64,000 nucleotides of DNA from Flavisericum labens (GTDB lineage: Bacteria > Bacteroidota > Bacteroidia > Flavobacteriales > Flavobacteriaceae), in contig NZ_JBJJBQ010000007.1 in NCBI RefSeq assembly GCF_045446075.1, positions 1-64,000 on the forward strand, written 5' to 3'. Positions 16,711 to 24,786 of the stretch are shown one piece after another. The translations under genes were made by a program, and so were the position numbers. The stretch's first letter is position 1. Every line of letters begins with the position of its first letter. Below the pieces are notes generated by a model. It did not search any database and was not told where the DNA came from. It was given only the letters and a program-made list of their open reading frames with translations.

Positions 16711-17757
16711 ATGAAAGTTTCAGCGCGCGTAAACAGTATTCGAAGACGGATAATGCATAACATTACAAAAGGTGTTGGAAGCTCATATAAAGAACCTGAA
16801 AAAGGTTCAGTGAAGGTTGAAGATATAAAGAAAGTAATGATTGTACGCCCCAATCATCGATTAGGGAATCAATTGCTTTTAACCCCAATCGTACAAGAAG
16901 TTATTGAAACATTTCCTGGTTGCGAAATCGATTTGTTTGTTAAAGGTGGTGTCGCACATCCCGTTTTTCAAAATTATAAGAATATCCATCAAATTATCAA
17001 ATTACCAAAAAAACCCTTCAGCAACCTTATAAAATATTTGGCTGTTTGGTTTAAAATAAAGGCCAAACGTTACGATTTGGTTATTAATGGCGATAAAAAC
17101 TCATCTTCTGGGCGGCTATTGACATCATTATCAAGGGCTAGATTAAAAGTTTTTGGAGATGTACATGAAAGTATTACCGAAAAGCATGATGATTACATGC
17201 ATATTTCAAAGTATCCCATTTACAATCTCAGATATTTTTTGGGAAAAATCGGACTACCTTATAACGAAGGTGATTTGCCGGTTTTGGACATCAAATTGAA
17301 TGACGAGGAAATAGCCAACGGTAAATTAATTTTAGACAAGGTTACCAAGAATGACAAAAAAACCATTTGCATATATACTAATGCGACTGGCGGTAAGTGC
17401 TATTCCGAAAAATGGTGGGAAACATTTTATAGTAGGCTGCTTAAAGAATATCCGAAGTATAACATCATTGAAATGCTACCCATCGAAAACATTTCAAAAA
17501 TCAATTTTATAGCACCACATTTTTACAGTAAAGACATTCGTGAAATGGGCGCTATTATAAAGAATACTTCTATTTTTATTGCCGCCGATAACGGTGTTAT
17601 GCATTTGGCCAGCGCCTCGTTAACCCCAACGGTGGGTTTCTTTTCACAAACTAATCCAGATGTTTATGGCCCTTACGGTAATGGTAGTTTGGCCTTGCAT
17701 ACCAATCAAACAAATATTGAAGATTGGATGACTGCCATAGATACTATTCTTAAGTAA
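16711..17757 (+). CDS. Glycosyltransferase family 9 (heptosyltransferase-like)
   Basis: A 348-residue GT-B enzyme related to ADP-heptose:LPS heptosyltransferases. After an N-terminal extension of about 40 residues come the acceptor-side motif MIVRPNHRLGNQLLLTP and EIDLFVKGG. The donor-binding C-terminal half shows IFIAADNGVMHLASA (the family D-x-G-x-x-H motif) and TPTVGFFSQTNP. It probably adds a sugar to lipopolysaccharide or another surface glycan on the cytoplasmic face of the inner membrane. Neighbours do not form an LPS cluster, so the acceptor is unknown. Confidence 0.88.
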   Translation: MKVSARVNSIRRRIMHNITKGVGSSYKEPEKGSVKVEDIKKVMIVRPNHRLGNQLLLTPIVQEVIETFPGCEIDLFVKGGVAHPVFQNYKNIHQIIKLPKKPFSNLIKYLAVWFKIKAKRYDLVINGDKNSSSGRLLTSLSRARLKVFGDVHESITEKHDDYMHISKYPIYNLRYFLGKIGLPYNEGDLPVLDIKLNDEEIANGKLILDKVTKNDKKTICIYTNATGGKCYSEKWWETFYSRLLKEYPKYNIIEMLPIENISKINFIAPHFYSKDIREMGAIIKNTSIFIAADNGVMHLASASLTPTVGFFSQTNPDVYGPYGNGSLALHTNQTNIEDWMTAIDTILK

Positions 17758-17857
17758 ATCTCCATATATACTTATTTATAAACCGATTTATTTTGATAAA
17801 ACTTTAAAATGTTTTAAGTTACATATCCTTATGAGGAAAACATTAAAGCATTTTAAA

Positions 17858-18688
17858 ATGAAAAACATTTTTTTAGTTCTAGTGGCATTATGCGGTGTTT
17901 TGGCTTCATGCAAAGACAAAAAAAAATCGACCGAAACACCAAAAATTGAAGTTCAAGAGATTGAACTTGAAGCCCACGAAGTGAGTTACAGTAGCGATTC
18001 CATACAAATGAAAGGCTACATTGTTCACGATAAAAACTTAAACAAAAAACGACCAGGTATTATTGTAATTCATGAGTGGTGGGGTCATAACGATTATGTA
18101 CGAGAACGCGCCGATATGCTTGCTGAATTAGGTTATACGGCTATGGCTATCGACATGTACGGCGATGGGAAAGTAGCGGGACACCCAGAAGATGCTGGAA
18201 AATTTTCTGGTGTGCTAAGAAACAATGTTCCCTTAGCATCTGCAAGATTTGATGCCGCTTTACACGTATTAAAAAACGACCCATCTGTAAACCCAGAAGA
18301 TATAGCCGTAATTGGCTATTGCTTTGGTGGAAGTATGGCATTGACCATGGCTAACACCGGAAAAGATATAGATGCGGTAGCTGCTTTCCATAGTGGCGTT
18401 CAATTGCCCGTGATGCCAAATAATAAATTAAAAGCAAAGGTTTTAATAGCCAATGGTGGTTCTGATCCGTTTATCCCAAAGGAAAGTGTTGAAGCATTTA
18501 AAATTGCCATGGATAGTATTAATGCAGACTACAAATACATGGAATTCCCAGAAGCACAACATGCGTTTACCAGTAAAGGAGCCGATGCTTTGGGCGAAAA
18601 ATTCAATTTACCATTAAAATATAATGCCGAAGCGGATGCCAAATCCTGGGAGGCTTTAAAGAACTTACTAAATAAAACGTTTAATTAA
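17858..18688 (+). CDS. Dienelactone hydrolase-family lipoprotein
   Basis: A 276-residue alpha/beta hydrolase. Starting at the ATG at 17858 gives a lipoprotein signal peptide with the lipobox LASC (Cys18); an in-frame ATG at 17831 would add MRKTLKHFK and is less likely. The family nucleophile Cys155 (GYCFGGSM), Asp203 (NGGSDPF) and His235 (AQHAF) form a complete Cys-Asp-His triad, and VIHEWWG supplies the oxyanion region. Typical DLH proteins are cytoplasmic and soluble; tethering in the envelope is a flavobacterial variation. Substrate unknown. It is followed at 12 bp by the OsmC gene, suggesting a two-gene unit. Confidence 0.88.
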   Translation: MKNIFLVLVALCGVLASCKDKKKSTETPKIEVQEIELEAHEVSYSSDSIQMKGYIVHDKNLNKKRPGIIVIHEWWGHNDYVRERADMLAELGYTAMAIDMYGDGKVAGHPEDAGKFSGVLRNNVPLASARFDAALHVLKNDPSVNPEDIAVIGYCFGGSMALTMANTGKDIDAVAAFHSGVQLPVMPNNKLKAKVLIANGGSDPFIPKESVEAFKIAMDSINADYKYMEFPEAQHAFTSKGADALGEKFNLPLKYNAEADAKSWEALKNLLNKTFN

Positions 18689-18700
18689 AAAATAATAAAT

Positions 18701-19123
18701 ATGAAATTTACAAGAAAAGCCAATGCCGAATGGAAAGGAAGCGGTAAAGAGGGTGGAGGAACGCTCACCACAGGCAGTAAGGTATTAGAAAATACCCAAT
18801 ACTCCTTTCATACAAGATTTGAAAACGGAGAGAAAGGTACCAATCCAGAGGAATTGGTTGGTGCTGCACTCTCTGGTTGTTTTGCTATGCAGCTTAGCTT
18901 TCTGCTAGGCGAGGAAGACTTTATACCCAACAGCTTAAATGTGGATGCCACAGTAACTTTTGAAGATGGTAGCGTTACTAAAGTTCTACTCGATTTAACG
19001 GGGGATGTTCCAAAAATTAGTTCTGACAAGTTTCAGGAAATAGCAAATAATGCTAAAGAAGTATGCCCAATTTCAAAATTATTGAATGCTAATATTGAAT
19101 TGAAAGTCACTTTAGATAGTTAA
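18701..19123 (+). CDS. OsmC-family peroxidase
   Basis: A 140-residue protein of the OsmC/Ohr fold, which reduces organic hydroperoxides using a pair of reactive cysteines. Both are present: the first in ALSGCFAMQLS (about residue 66) and the second in EVCPISKLL (about 125). The N-terminal KANAEWKGSG and TNPEELVGAA are typical of OsmC, distinct from Ohr. It is probably co-transcribed with the dienelactone hydrolase lipoprotein 12 bp upstream. A stress role is expected from the family. Confidence 0.93.
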   Translation: MKFTRKANAEWKGSGKEGGGTLTTGSKVLENTQYSFHTRFENGEKGTNPEELVGAALSGCFAMQLSFLLGEEDFIPNSLNVDATVTFEDGSVTKVLLDLTGDVPKISSDKFQEIANNAKEVCPISKLLNANIELKVTLDS

Positions 19124-19197
19124 ATTCGATGTATAAGAATTTGAATTTCTGTAGTGTAATTATTATTTTATAGTAAACCTAAAACATCAGAATTCAA

Positions 19198-19581
19198 ATG
19201 AAATATTTAATAAGTACACTAGTATTCCTGCTAGTTTTTCAATTACAGGCACAAGACCCGTATTTTCAGAGAAACAACGAAACGATTGAAGAAACGGCAA
19301 AGGAGCTCACAAAAATTTATAATAGTGAGCTGGCATTAAATGGTAAACAACCATTACTGTTTCAGAAAAAAGTAGAAGAGTTTTTAATTCGTGAAAAGGA
19401 TATTAGAAAGCAGTTTTCTGGCAAAGAAATGTTAGATTTACTATACAAACTGCGAATAACAGAAACAGGTGAAATGGCCAACATACTTACGAGGCCACAA
19501 TTGAATCTTTACAAAAAGATTAAACCTATAATTCAGCCTCTGGAAATTGTTGAAGACAAACAAACTAAGGCTAAAAAATAA
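19198..19581 (+). CDS. Small secreted hypothetical protein
   Basis: A 127-residue protein with a signal peptide (MKYLISTLVFLLVFQLQAQ) and a helical mature part rich in Glu, Lys and Leu (ETAKELTKIYNSELALNGKQ, VEEFLIREKDIRKQF, EMLDLLYKLRITETGEMANI). The shape recalls the small helical periplasmic proteins common in flavobacteria, possibly a Spy/CpxP-like chaperone type, but I see no LTxxQ motif, so this is only a guess. It ends just before a bidirectional hairpin that also serves the convergent DUF1853 gene. Confidence 0.7.
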   Translation: MKYLISTLVFLLVFQLQAQDPYFQRNNETIEETAKELTKIYNSELALNGKQPLLFQKKVEEFLIREKDIRKQFSGKEMLDLLYKLRITETGEMANILTRPQLNLYKKIKPIIQPLEIVEDKQTKAKK

Positions 19582-19591
19582 GTTGTAAAAC

Positions 19592-19632
19592 AAAAGTGCT
19601 TTTAGTTCCACCAAACTATAAAGCACTTTTTT
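19592..19632. terminator. Bidirectional hairpin terminator
   Basis: AAAAGTGCTTTTAGTT pairs with AACTATAAAGCACTTTT around a CCACCA loop (one bulge), followed by a T run on the plus strand and preceded by A-rich sequence for the minus strand. It lies between convergent genes and overlaps the last codons of the DUF1853 gene (CFIVWWN). Confidence 0.75.
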
Positions 19633-20420
19633 ATTTCACCATTTTTAAATTTTATCCAGCACAGAGGGGAGTTTTGTTTCTCAAATAAAACCTGCATATT
19701 TTCATAAAATAAGCTGTAATTCATCCAATCGACCTGGCTAACTGGTTCAATCAACCAGTTGAATTTCGTTGGTATATAAAACTTACAATCTGAAAACCGC
19801 TTCAATTCAGAAAAATGAATGTAAAATCCTTTTACGCAATCAGGATTTAAAGCAGAAAAAATTATAGCATCCGATTGATACGGCAAGAACAATTGTGCCT
19901 TAAAATACACCCTTTGTTTAATCTCTTTTACTTTTATATTTAACTTATCCAAGAGAGGTTTGGTGTGTTGATTATAGAGTAGGGGAAGCTGCCTATTTTT
20001 TAATTTGTCAATCTTTTTCACCAACGAATCGTTCCGGTTAGGACCAATCCAACGCTGTATTTCTTCGTTTCCTTCCGTTGGATCGTAGAGATAAAATTTA
20101 TAGACAATTTCTAAATGAATAGGAATTTGCTCCTGTTTCAAAATACAATCCATCTCGCCCAAAGTGGTTTTCTCTTTTTGTATTTGGACATTTTCACAAT
20201 ATACTATAATAGTGTCATTATTTTTCAATTCGGCACTTACAAAACGTTCTACTCGTTTCCCCAACCGCAAATTATCAGATAGTTTTTCGTTAAAAATAAA
20301 ATCGGGTGTTTGGTGCAGTTCAATCTGTTCCAGCCCAAAAACATCATGCTTTTCCCAAAGGAAAGGCGTGTTTAAAAAGCCTTGAAATTGCAGTTGTATT
20401 TCCTTTTGTTTTAAATCCAT
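19602..20420 (-). CDS. DUF1853 family protein
   Basis: A 272-residue soluble protein matching DUF1853 by PFLWEKHDVF, LGEMDCILKQEQIPIHLEIVYKF and RWIGPNRNDSLVKKIDKL. The GEMD ... HLEIVYK arrangement is reminiscent of a PD-(D/E)xK nuclease core (Asp, then Glu-x-x-x-Lys), but this spacing is not canonical and activity is unproven. It stands alone, convergent with the small secreted protein. The 3' end forms one arm of a terminator hairpin. Confidence 0.8.
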   Translation of the reverse strand: MDLKQKEIQLQFQGFLNTPFLWEKHDVFGLEQIELHQTPDFIFNEKLSDNLRLGKRVERFVSAELKNNDTIIVYCENVQIQKEKTTLGEMDCILKQEQIPIHLEIVYKFYLYDPTEGNEEIQRWIGPNRNDSLVKKIDKLKNRQLPLLYNQHTKPLLDKLNIKVKEIKQRVYFKAQLFLPYQSDAIIFSALNPDCVKGFYIHFSELKRFSDCKFYIPTKFNWLIEPVSQVDWMNYSLFYENMQVLFEKQNSPLCWIKFKNGEIKKCFIVWWN

Positions 20421-20538
20421 GAAAAACGAAAATACGGCAATTTATAATAGAAGTTTCAAGAGACCTTAAAAATGCAAACGATTGAATACAAAATATGGAA
20501 CACATTTTGTAATTTACAAGAAGAAATAAAATAATGTT

Positions 20539-21096
20539 ATGAAAATTAAAATTTTAATATGGAGTATTTTTATGCTAACATTACTGTCTTGCGGAGCTTC
20601 AAAAAACCCACCTACTGATGCTGAGATGGCAGCATTGAACGAACTGATTAACCAACGACATTTTAAAATTGAATCTGATTGGGCTTACCCTCAAGCCACC
20701 ATGGCTATGCAGCGCGTTTTGAACTCGGGCATATTGCCGCCAGGAGATAACGCCAGTAGTATAAATTTAGTGGGCAACTATAATTTTTTAAAAATAGATG
20801 GTGATAGTATTAGCTCACACCTGCCATATTTTGGAGAACGCCAAATGCAAATAGCCTATGGAGGCACTGATACGGCCATTGAGTTTAAAGGTTTGGTAGA
20901 TAATTATAAAGTTGAAAAAAATAAAAAATACGGCTATAACGTCAGTTTTAATGCTAGTAGCAATCAGGAAAGTTTTAGCGTTTTCATTACCATTTCGCCC
21001 AGCTTAAAGACCGATATGGTGCTTAATGGTACGGGCAGATTTCCGATTAGGTATTCGGGAGTGGCTATACCTTCTAAAGAAATTGAAGAAGAGTAG
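20539..21096 (+). CDS. DUF4251 lipoprotein
   Basis: A 185-residue envelope lipoprotein with signal peptide MKIKILIWSIFMLTLLSCG (lipobox LLSC, Cys18). The mature part matches DUF4251: FKIESDWAYPQ, a central YNFLKIDGDSISSHLPYFGERQ, GGTDTAIEFKG, then SFSVFITISPSLKTDMVLN. Family function is unknown; members are found mainly in Bacteroidota. It appears monocistronic, with 117 bp to the next gene. Confidence 0.85.
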   Translation: MKIKILIWSIFMLTLLSCGASKNPPTDAEMAALNELINQRHFKIESDWAYPQATMAMQRVLNSGILPPGDNASSINLVGNYNFLKIDGDSISSHLPYFGERQMQIAYGGTDTAIEFKGLVDNYKVEKNKKYGYNVSFNASSNQESFSVFITISPSLKTDMVLNGTGRFPIRYSGVAIPSKEIEEE

Positions 21097-21183
21097 ATTT
21101 TCTTTTTTAACATGCAGTTTATCTATTCATCGTAAAAAATAATAGTTCAAACGATTTTATTTATTTCAACGGCCTTAGTTGTT

Positions 21184-21191
21184 TAATTTTG
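21184..21191 (+). promoter_or_regulatory. Candidate -7 element before the intradiol-dioxygenase-like gene
   Basis: TAATTTTG matches TAnnTTTG, 22 bp before the ATG at 21214. The upstream TTG-type element is not evident. Confidence 0.4.
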
Positions 21192-21213
21192 AATGAATTA
21201 ATGATTATGTCCC

Positions 21214-21837
21214 ATGAAAAAATTATTCACTTTTGTTATTCTAGTTGGGTTTTTAAGCAGTTACCAACTTGTTCATGCACAGGAAACAGCAGAGATTTCA
21301 GAAGAAAAACCTTCAAACTTCAAGAAGCGAAGTCCTATTTACGATTATTCTGAAAAGAAGTTGAACAATGTTGATACTATTCCAGATTTTTCATCGAGAA
21401 CAACTAAATTGAAAATAACAGGTACTATTTATGAAAGTGATGGTGTAACTCCTGCTAAAAGCGTGTTGCTTTTTATTCATCAAGCGGATGAAGATGGTAA
21501 TTTTGAGTTAAAACGTGAGAATAAAAAACGTTATGTTCACCATAGAGGCTGGATAAGAACCAATGCCGATGGTAAATATACATTCTACACTTTTGTTCCT
21601 GGTTCATATATTTACGGCAATGAGTTAAGACAAATTTTACCTATTTTAAAAGAACCAGGTAAACCAGAGTACGCTATTGAAAGTTTTGTTTTTGATAACG
21701 ATCCTTTATTAAAAGATAAGTGTCGCGAAAAAATTGAAGCTACCAACCCGAATAGAATTTTAAAACTTGACAAAAAAGAAGGCTTGTTTGTCGCTCATCG
21801 CGATATTATATTAGGTGAGGAAAACGTTGAGTATTAG
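21214..21837 (+). CDS. Secreted intradiol-dioxygenase-like protein lacking iron-ligand histidines
   Basis: A 207-residue exported protein (signal peptide ends VHAQ, about residue 23) with the intradiol/transthyretin-like beta-sandwich seen in protocatechuate dioxygenase relatives: KITGTIYESDGVTPAKSVLLF, HHRGWIRTNADGKYTFYTF (109-127) and IESFVFDNDPLL. In active homologues the segment after the strand contains an H-x-H iron-ligand pair; here the aligned positions read R139-Q140-I141-L142-P, so both His are replaced. Several upstream residues also differ. I infer loss of catalysis and a possible structural or binding role. It is monocistronic and is followed by a clear terminator. Confidence 0.75.
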   Translation: MKKLFTFVILVGFLSSYQLVHAQETAEISEEKPSNFKKRSPIYDYSEKKLNNVDTIPDFSSRTTKLKITGTIYESDGVTPAKSVLLFIHQADEDGNFELKRENKKRYVHHRGWIRTNADGKYTFYTFVPGSYIYGNELRQILPILKEPGKPEYAIESFVFDNDPLLKDKCREKIEATNPNRILKLDKKEGLFVAHRDIILGEENVEY

Positions 21838-21860
21838 AATTCAATATATCTTATAAAGTA

Positions 21861-21894
21861 AAATGCCAAAACGAATCAGTTTTGGCATTTTTTA
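21861..21894 (+). terminator. Rho-independent terminator
   Basis: AAATGCCAAAAC and GTTTTGGCATTT are perfect 12-bp arms around GAATCA, followed by a T-rich run. It ends the intradiol-dioxygenase-like transcript. Confidence 0.85.
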
Positions 21895-22025
21895 TTGCTT
21901 TTTAGTGTGTTTTGTTCAGTATTAACACATTAAAGTATCAAAAACCTCCAAAGAATTCCAAAATTATTCTTTCAACTATATTATGAACCATACCTTTGCA
22001 GGAATTTATAATTTAAACAAATAGT

Positions 22026-22454
22026 ATGAGTAAAGTAAAAGAAAATGATACCATTGAGGTACATTATACTGGAAAATTAGTAAACGGACAGGTTTTCGAT
22101 AGCTCTTTAGAAAGAGAGCCGTTACAAGTACAATTGGGCCAAGGACAGCTTATCCCTGGGTTTGAAAAAGCATTGGTTGATATGGCCGTAAGCGAAAAGA
22201 AAACAGTCACCATAGCTAAAGACGAAGCTTATGGTGAAGTAAATAAAGAATTATTTCAAAAAGTAGCAAAAGAACAACTGCCAGAAAGTATTAAACCTGA
22301 AGTAGGCATGGCCCTAGTAGGTTCTAGACCTGATGGTGGCGAACAGCAATTTAGAGTGGCCGAAGTAAACGACGATTACATTATTGTGGATGCCAATCAT
22401 CCATTGGCTGGTCAAGACTTAGTGTTCGATTTAGAATTGGTTGCTATTAAATAA
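22026..22454 (+). CDS. FKBP-type peptidyl-prolyl isomerase (SlyD-like)
   Basis: A 142-residue FKBP whose N-terminal half (VKENDTIEVHYTGKLVNGQ, VFDSS, GQGQLIPGFEKAL) is the isomerase and whose central part (AYGEVNKELFQKV to DANHPLAGQDLVF) is the IF chaperone insert plus the closing strand NHPLAG(Q)DLxF, the layout of SlyD. It lacks the His/Cys-rich metal tail of E. coli SlyD. It should act as a cytoplasmic prolyl isomerase/chaperone. Monocistronic, with its own terminator. Confidence 0.93.
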   Translation: MSKVKENDTIEVHYTGKLVNGQVFDSSLEREPLQVQLGQGQLIPGFEKALVDMAVSEKKTVTIAKDEAYGEVNKELFQKVAKEQLPESIKPEVGMALVGSRPDGGEQQFRVAEVNDDYIIVDANHPLAGQDLVFDLELVAIK

Positions 22455-22479
22455 GCAAACACCATAACATGTTATAATT

Positions 22480-22507
22480 CGCCTTAGCTTTTGCTAGGGC
22501 GTTTTTA
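22480..22507 (+). terminator. Rho-independent terminator of the FKBP gene
   Basis: CGCCTTAGC and GCTAGGGCG pair (one G-T wobble) around TTTT, followed by TTTTTATT. Confidence 0.8.
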
Positions 22508-22612
22508 TTGAAACAATTTTTGCATGGATTGCGGCAAAAAACCTTTATGATTTACATTAAATTATCTTAAGTAAATCAATAATGTTTTACATAACCTTAA
22601 AATTATAGAATA

Positions 22613-22813
22613 ATGAGCAAGCCATGGAAAGATAAAGCAGAAGGCAATTGGAATATTGCTAAAGGAAAATTAAAACAAAAATGGGGCGAACTTACCGATG
22701 ATGACTTAGATTATCAAGAAGGTCAGGAAGACGAACTATTAGGTAAAATTCAGAAACGTACTGGAGAGTCTAAAGAAAAAGTTAACGAATTTTTAAACGA
22801 TTTGAAGTTCTAA
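22613..22813 (+). CDS. CsbD family stress protein
   Basis: A 66-residue hydrophilic helical protein with the CsbD pattern: KDKAEGNWNIAKGKLKQKWG, then LTDDDLDYQEGQEDELLGKI and an amphipathic C terminus. CsbD-like proteins are induced by general stress in many bacteria, but no molecular function is known. It is a single gene closed by a strong terminator. Confidence 0.93.
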   Translation: MSKPWKDKAEGNWNIAKGKLKQKWGELTDDDLDYQEGQEDELLGKIQKRTGESKEKVNEFLNDLKF

Positions 22814-22833
22814 TTTTTGTTGAAATACACATT

Positions 22834-22860
22834 AAAAAATCCCGTTTTCACGGGATTTTT
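22834..22860 (+). terminator. Rho-independent terminator of csbD-like gene
   Basis: AAAATCCCGT and ACGGGATTTT pair around TTTC, followed by further T. Confidence 0.85.
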
Positions 22861-22946
22861 CACTTCATTAAAGTATTAGCTAAACTTTTAGCAATTCTTT
22901 TCATAGCAATTATTTATAGGGTCTAGGTATACTTCCTGTATCGGTA

Positions 22947-23208
22947 TCAGTAAATGGTAATACAATCGTCGTCATCAAATTTAATAACACCTCCGTCAAC
23001 TTCTTCCTCGTTGATAATATCACACAAATTGACGTTTAATCTTGATGAAGGCTCAGCCCATTGTGTTCCTGTTAATTGTTGTTTTGAAATATCAATGGAA
23101 AGCAGTCCCTTTTTAGAAGCTTTTAAATAAGCTAAGGTCTGCTCGTCTGTAGCTACCGCTGTTATAAATACAAGTTATTTCTCTACTGTCAGCGCTAAAT
23201 ACACCCAT
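22947..23208 (-). pseudogene. Frameshifted small gene (possibly ArsC/thioredoxin-fold-like)
   Basis: From an ATG at 23208 the frame reads MGVFSADSREI, then after one surplus base (around the AAATAAC stretch near 23175) the reading continues in another frame: LVFITAVATDEQTLAYLKAS, KKGLLSIDISKQQLTGTQWA, EPSSRLNVNLCDIINEEEVD, ending ITIY. Total length is 3n+1, so a single base removal would give about 86 residues. Flavobacteria often carry a small ArsC-like protein beside HPF, and the IDISK...TGTQW pattern recalls it, but that identity is uncertain. It lies 2 bp from the HPF pseudogene on the same strand. Confidence 0.6.
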
Positions 23209-23210
23209 GA

Positions 23211-23557
23211 TTAATACGTTTTCATTTTTTCTTTACGTTTTTTTAATTGCCTTACCAGTTCGTTAACCGACTCACTTATCGCATCTTGAAAATTGTCGTG
23301 CGATGCTTAGTAAAAAGTCTGGAAATGGGTGCCCTCAATCTAATGCCAAACTTCATTCCTGTTTCGTCAGAGCTGGTATTTTTAGTCTTAAAAAACACGT
23401 CGGCACGGCTCACAAAGTCAAAGCGATTAAAGATGGTTTCCAGGCGTCCTCTGGAAAATTTCTCTAATCTATCGCTGAAATCCATGTCGTGGTATTCAAA
23501 AATAATGTTGCTTTCTAAAGCACTCAATTCATTGTCTTTCAAAGTTAAATTGACTTT
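23211..23557 (-). pseudogene. Decayed ribosome hibernation-promoting factor (HPF/RaiA)
   Basis: The intact part reads IIFEYHDMDFSDRLEKF, RGRLETIFNRFDFVSRADVF, KNTSSDETGMKFGIRLRAP and SRLFT: a clear HPF N-terminal and central region. At 23307 the frame breaks; skipping two bases continues with ASHDNFQDAISESVNELVR and QLKKRKEKMKTY, the correct HPF C terminus. A missing base in the AA(A) before GCA explains the break. No ATG precedes the core; the only in-frame start is a TTG at 23542. HPF normally dimerises or silences ribosomes in stationary phase; this copy should not give a full-length product. Confidence 0.8.
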
Positions 23558-23753
23558 ACGTAAATCTAATCACAACATATACAACAAATTAACTTATTTG
23601 ATATGAATGTTCGCTTATTTGCTTAAGGTGAATCTTCAAAAGGTTTATTTTTCAATTAACCAATTATGATTTAAGACATTCTTAATCGGTTTTAAGTTAA
23701 ATTTTGAATGCAATAAACTTTAAATTAGCTTTATAACACTAAAATACTGATTT

Positions 23754-24680
23754 ATGGCTATAGCATTACAAACTACTTCTGAGACCATCACCAAATCCAT
23801 AAACAATTATTATGAAAGTTTCATAGAGTTATTACCACGAATCGCTTTGGGCATTCTGGTGGTTATACTTGGTTTTTTAATCGCCCAACTTATTACCAAT
23901 ATATACAAGAAACGTATTTTAAAAAGAGCAGCAGATCCTTTAATGGCTAAATTTTTAGCCCAAGCCATAAAACTGGTTCTAATTGTTATTGCCATATTAT
24001 TGGCTTTAAGAGTTGCGGGGTTAAACGGAGTCGCTACAGGGATTTTAACAGCTGCAGGAGGTGCTGCGATAATTTTAGGTTTTGCTTTTCAAGATATTGG
24101 CAAGAATTTTTTAGCAGGTATTATTTTGGCTTTTAACCGGCCGTTTAATGTTGATGACACCATTAAAGTTGGCGATTTTTTCGGAAAAATTAAAGGTTTA
24201 AATTTTAGGTATATGCATATAAAAACCTTCGACGGACGTGATATCTATGTGCCGAACAGCGATGTGCTCACCAAGCCTGTAGAAAACTATACTGCAGATG
24301 GCTTTTTTAGAAACGAATTTATCGTTGGTATTGGCTATGAAGATGATATCGAAGAAGCTAAAAAAATCATTCAAGACATACTAGATAATAACAATTATAT
24401 TGTTCATGATAGCGAACACGATAATTTTGTGTACGAAGACGAACTGGCTGTTAGCACCGTCAACCTTAAAATATATTTTTGGGTAGATACTTTCGACTAT
24501 AGAAAATCGGCCATTATAGTTCGTGGCAATCTCATTAGGCAAATAAAAGAAACTCTTGAGAACAAAGGCTTTAATCTACCTGCCGACATCAAAGAACTTA
24601 AACTTTATGGCAACGAAGAGGATATACCGTTACGTGTGTTGCAAGACTCTAGGGATAATGAAAAACAAACAACAGAGTGA
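23754..24680 (+). CDS. Small-conductance mechanosensitive channel (MscS family)
   Basis: A 308-residue inner-membrane channel with about three N-terminal helices (around 22-47, 62-85 and 90-115) and a cytoplasmic beta/mixed domain. The pore-helix signature is GGAAIILGFAFQDIGKNFLAG (about 99-119; shown within the family as the Gly/Ala-rich TM3). VDDTIKVGDFFGKI opens the beta domain, followed by DIYVPNSDVLTKPVENYT. It releases osmolytes on hypo-osmotic shock. It is alone in its unit and a second, unrelated MscS-type channel is at 41179. Confidence 0.93.
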   Translation: MAIALQTTSETITKSINNYYESFIELLPRIALGILVVILGFLIAQLITNIYKKRILKRAADPLMAKFLAQAIKLVLIVIAILLALRVAGLNGVATGILTAAGGAAIILGFAFQDIGKNFLAGIILAFNRPFNVDDTIKVGDFFGKIKGLNFRYMHIKTFDGRDIYVPNSDVLTKPVENYTADGFFRNEFIVGIGYEDDIEEAKKIIQDILDNNNYIVHDSEHDNFVYEDELAVSTVNLKIYFWVDTFDYRKSAIIVRGNLIRQIKETLENKGFNLPADIKELKLYGNEEDIPLRVLQDSRDNEKQTTE

Positions 24681-24786
24681 AGTGAGCATTAATTTTTGTA
24701 TTTGCGTCCGAATTAATAGGTTTTGGGTCAAGGTTTTAGACGATTATTCACGATTTTATTTTCAACTATAAATATTAAAAAGAATC

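Noticed and set aside
19602..20420. Calling the DUF1853 protein a PD-(D/E)xK nuclease
   Set aside because: Only a loose Asp...Glu-x-x-x-Lys arrangement is visible; no structural evidence.
23247..23606. 119-aa plus-strand ORF over the HPF locus
   Set aside because: It is antisense to clear HPF sequence and has no recognisable domain or leader, so it is a shadow frame.
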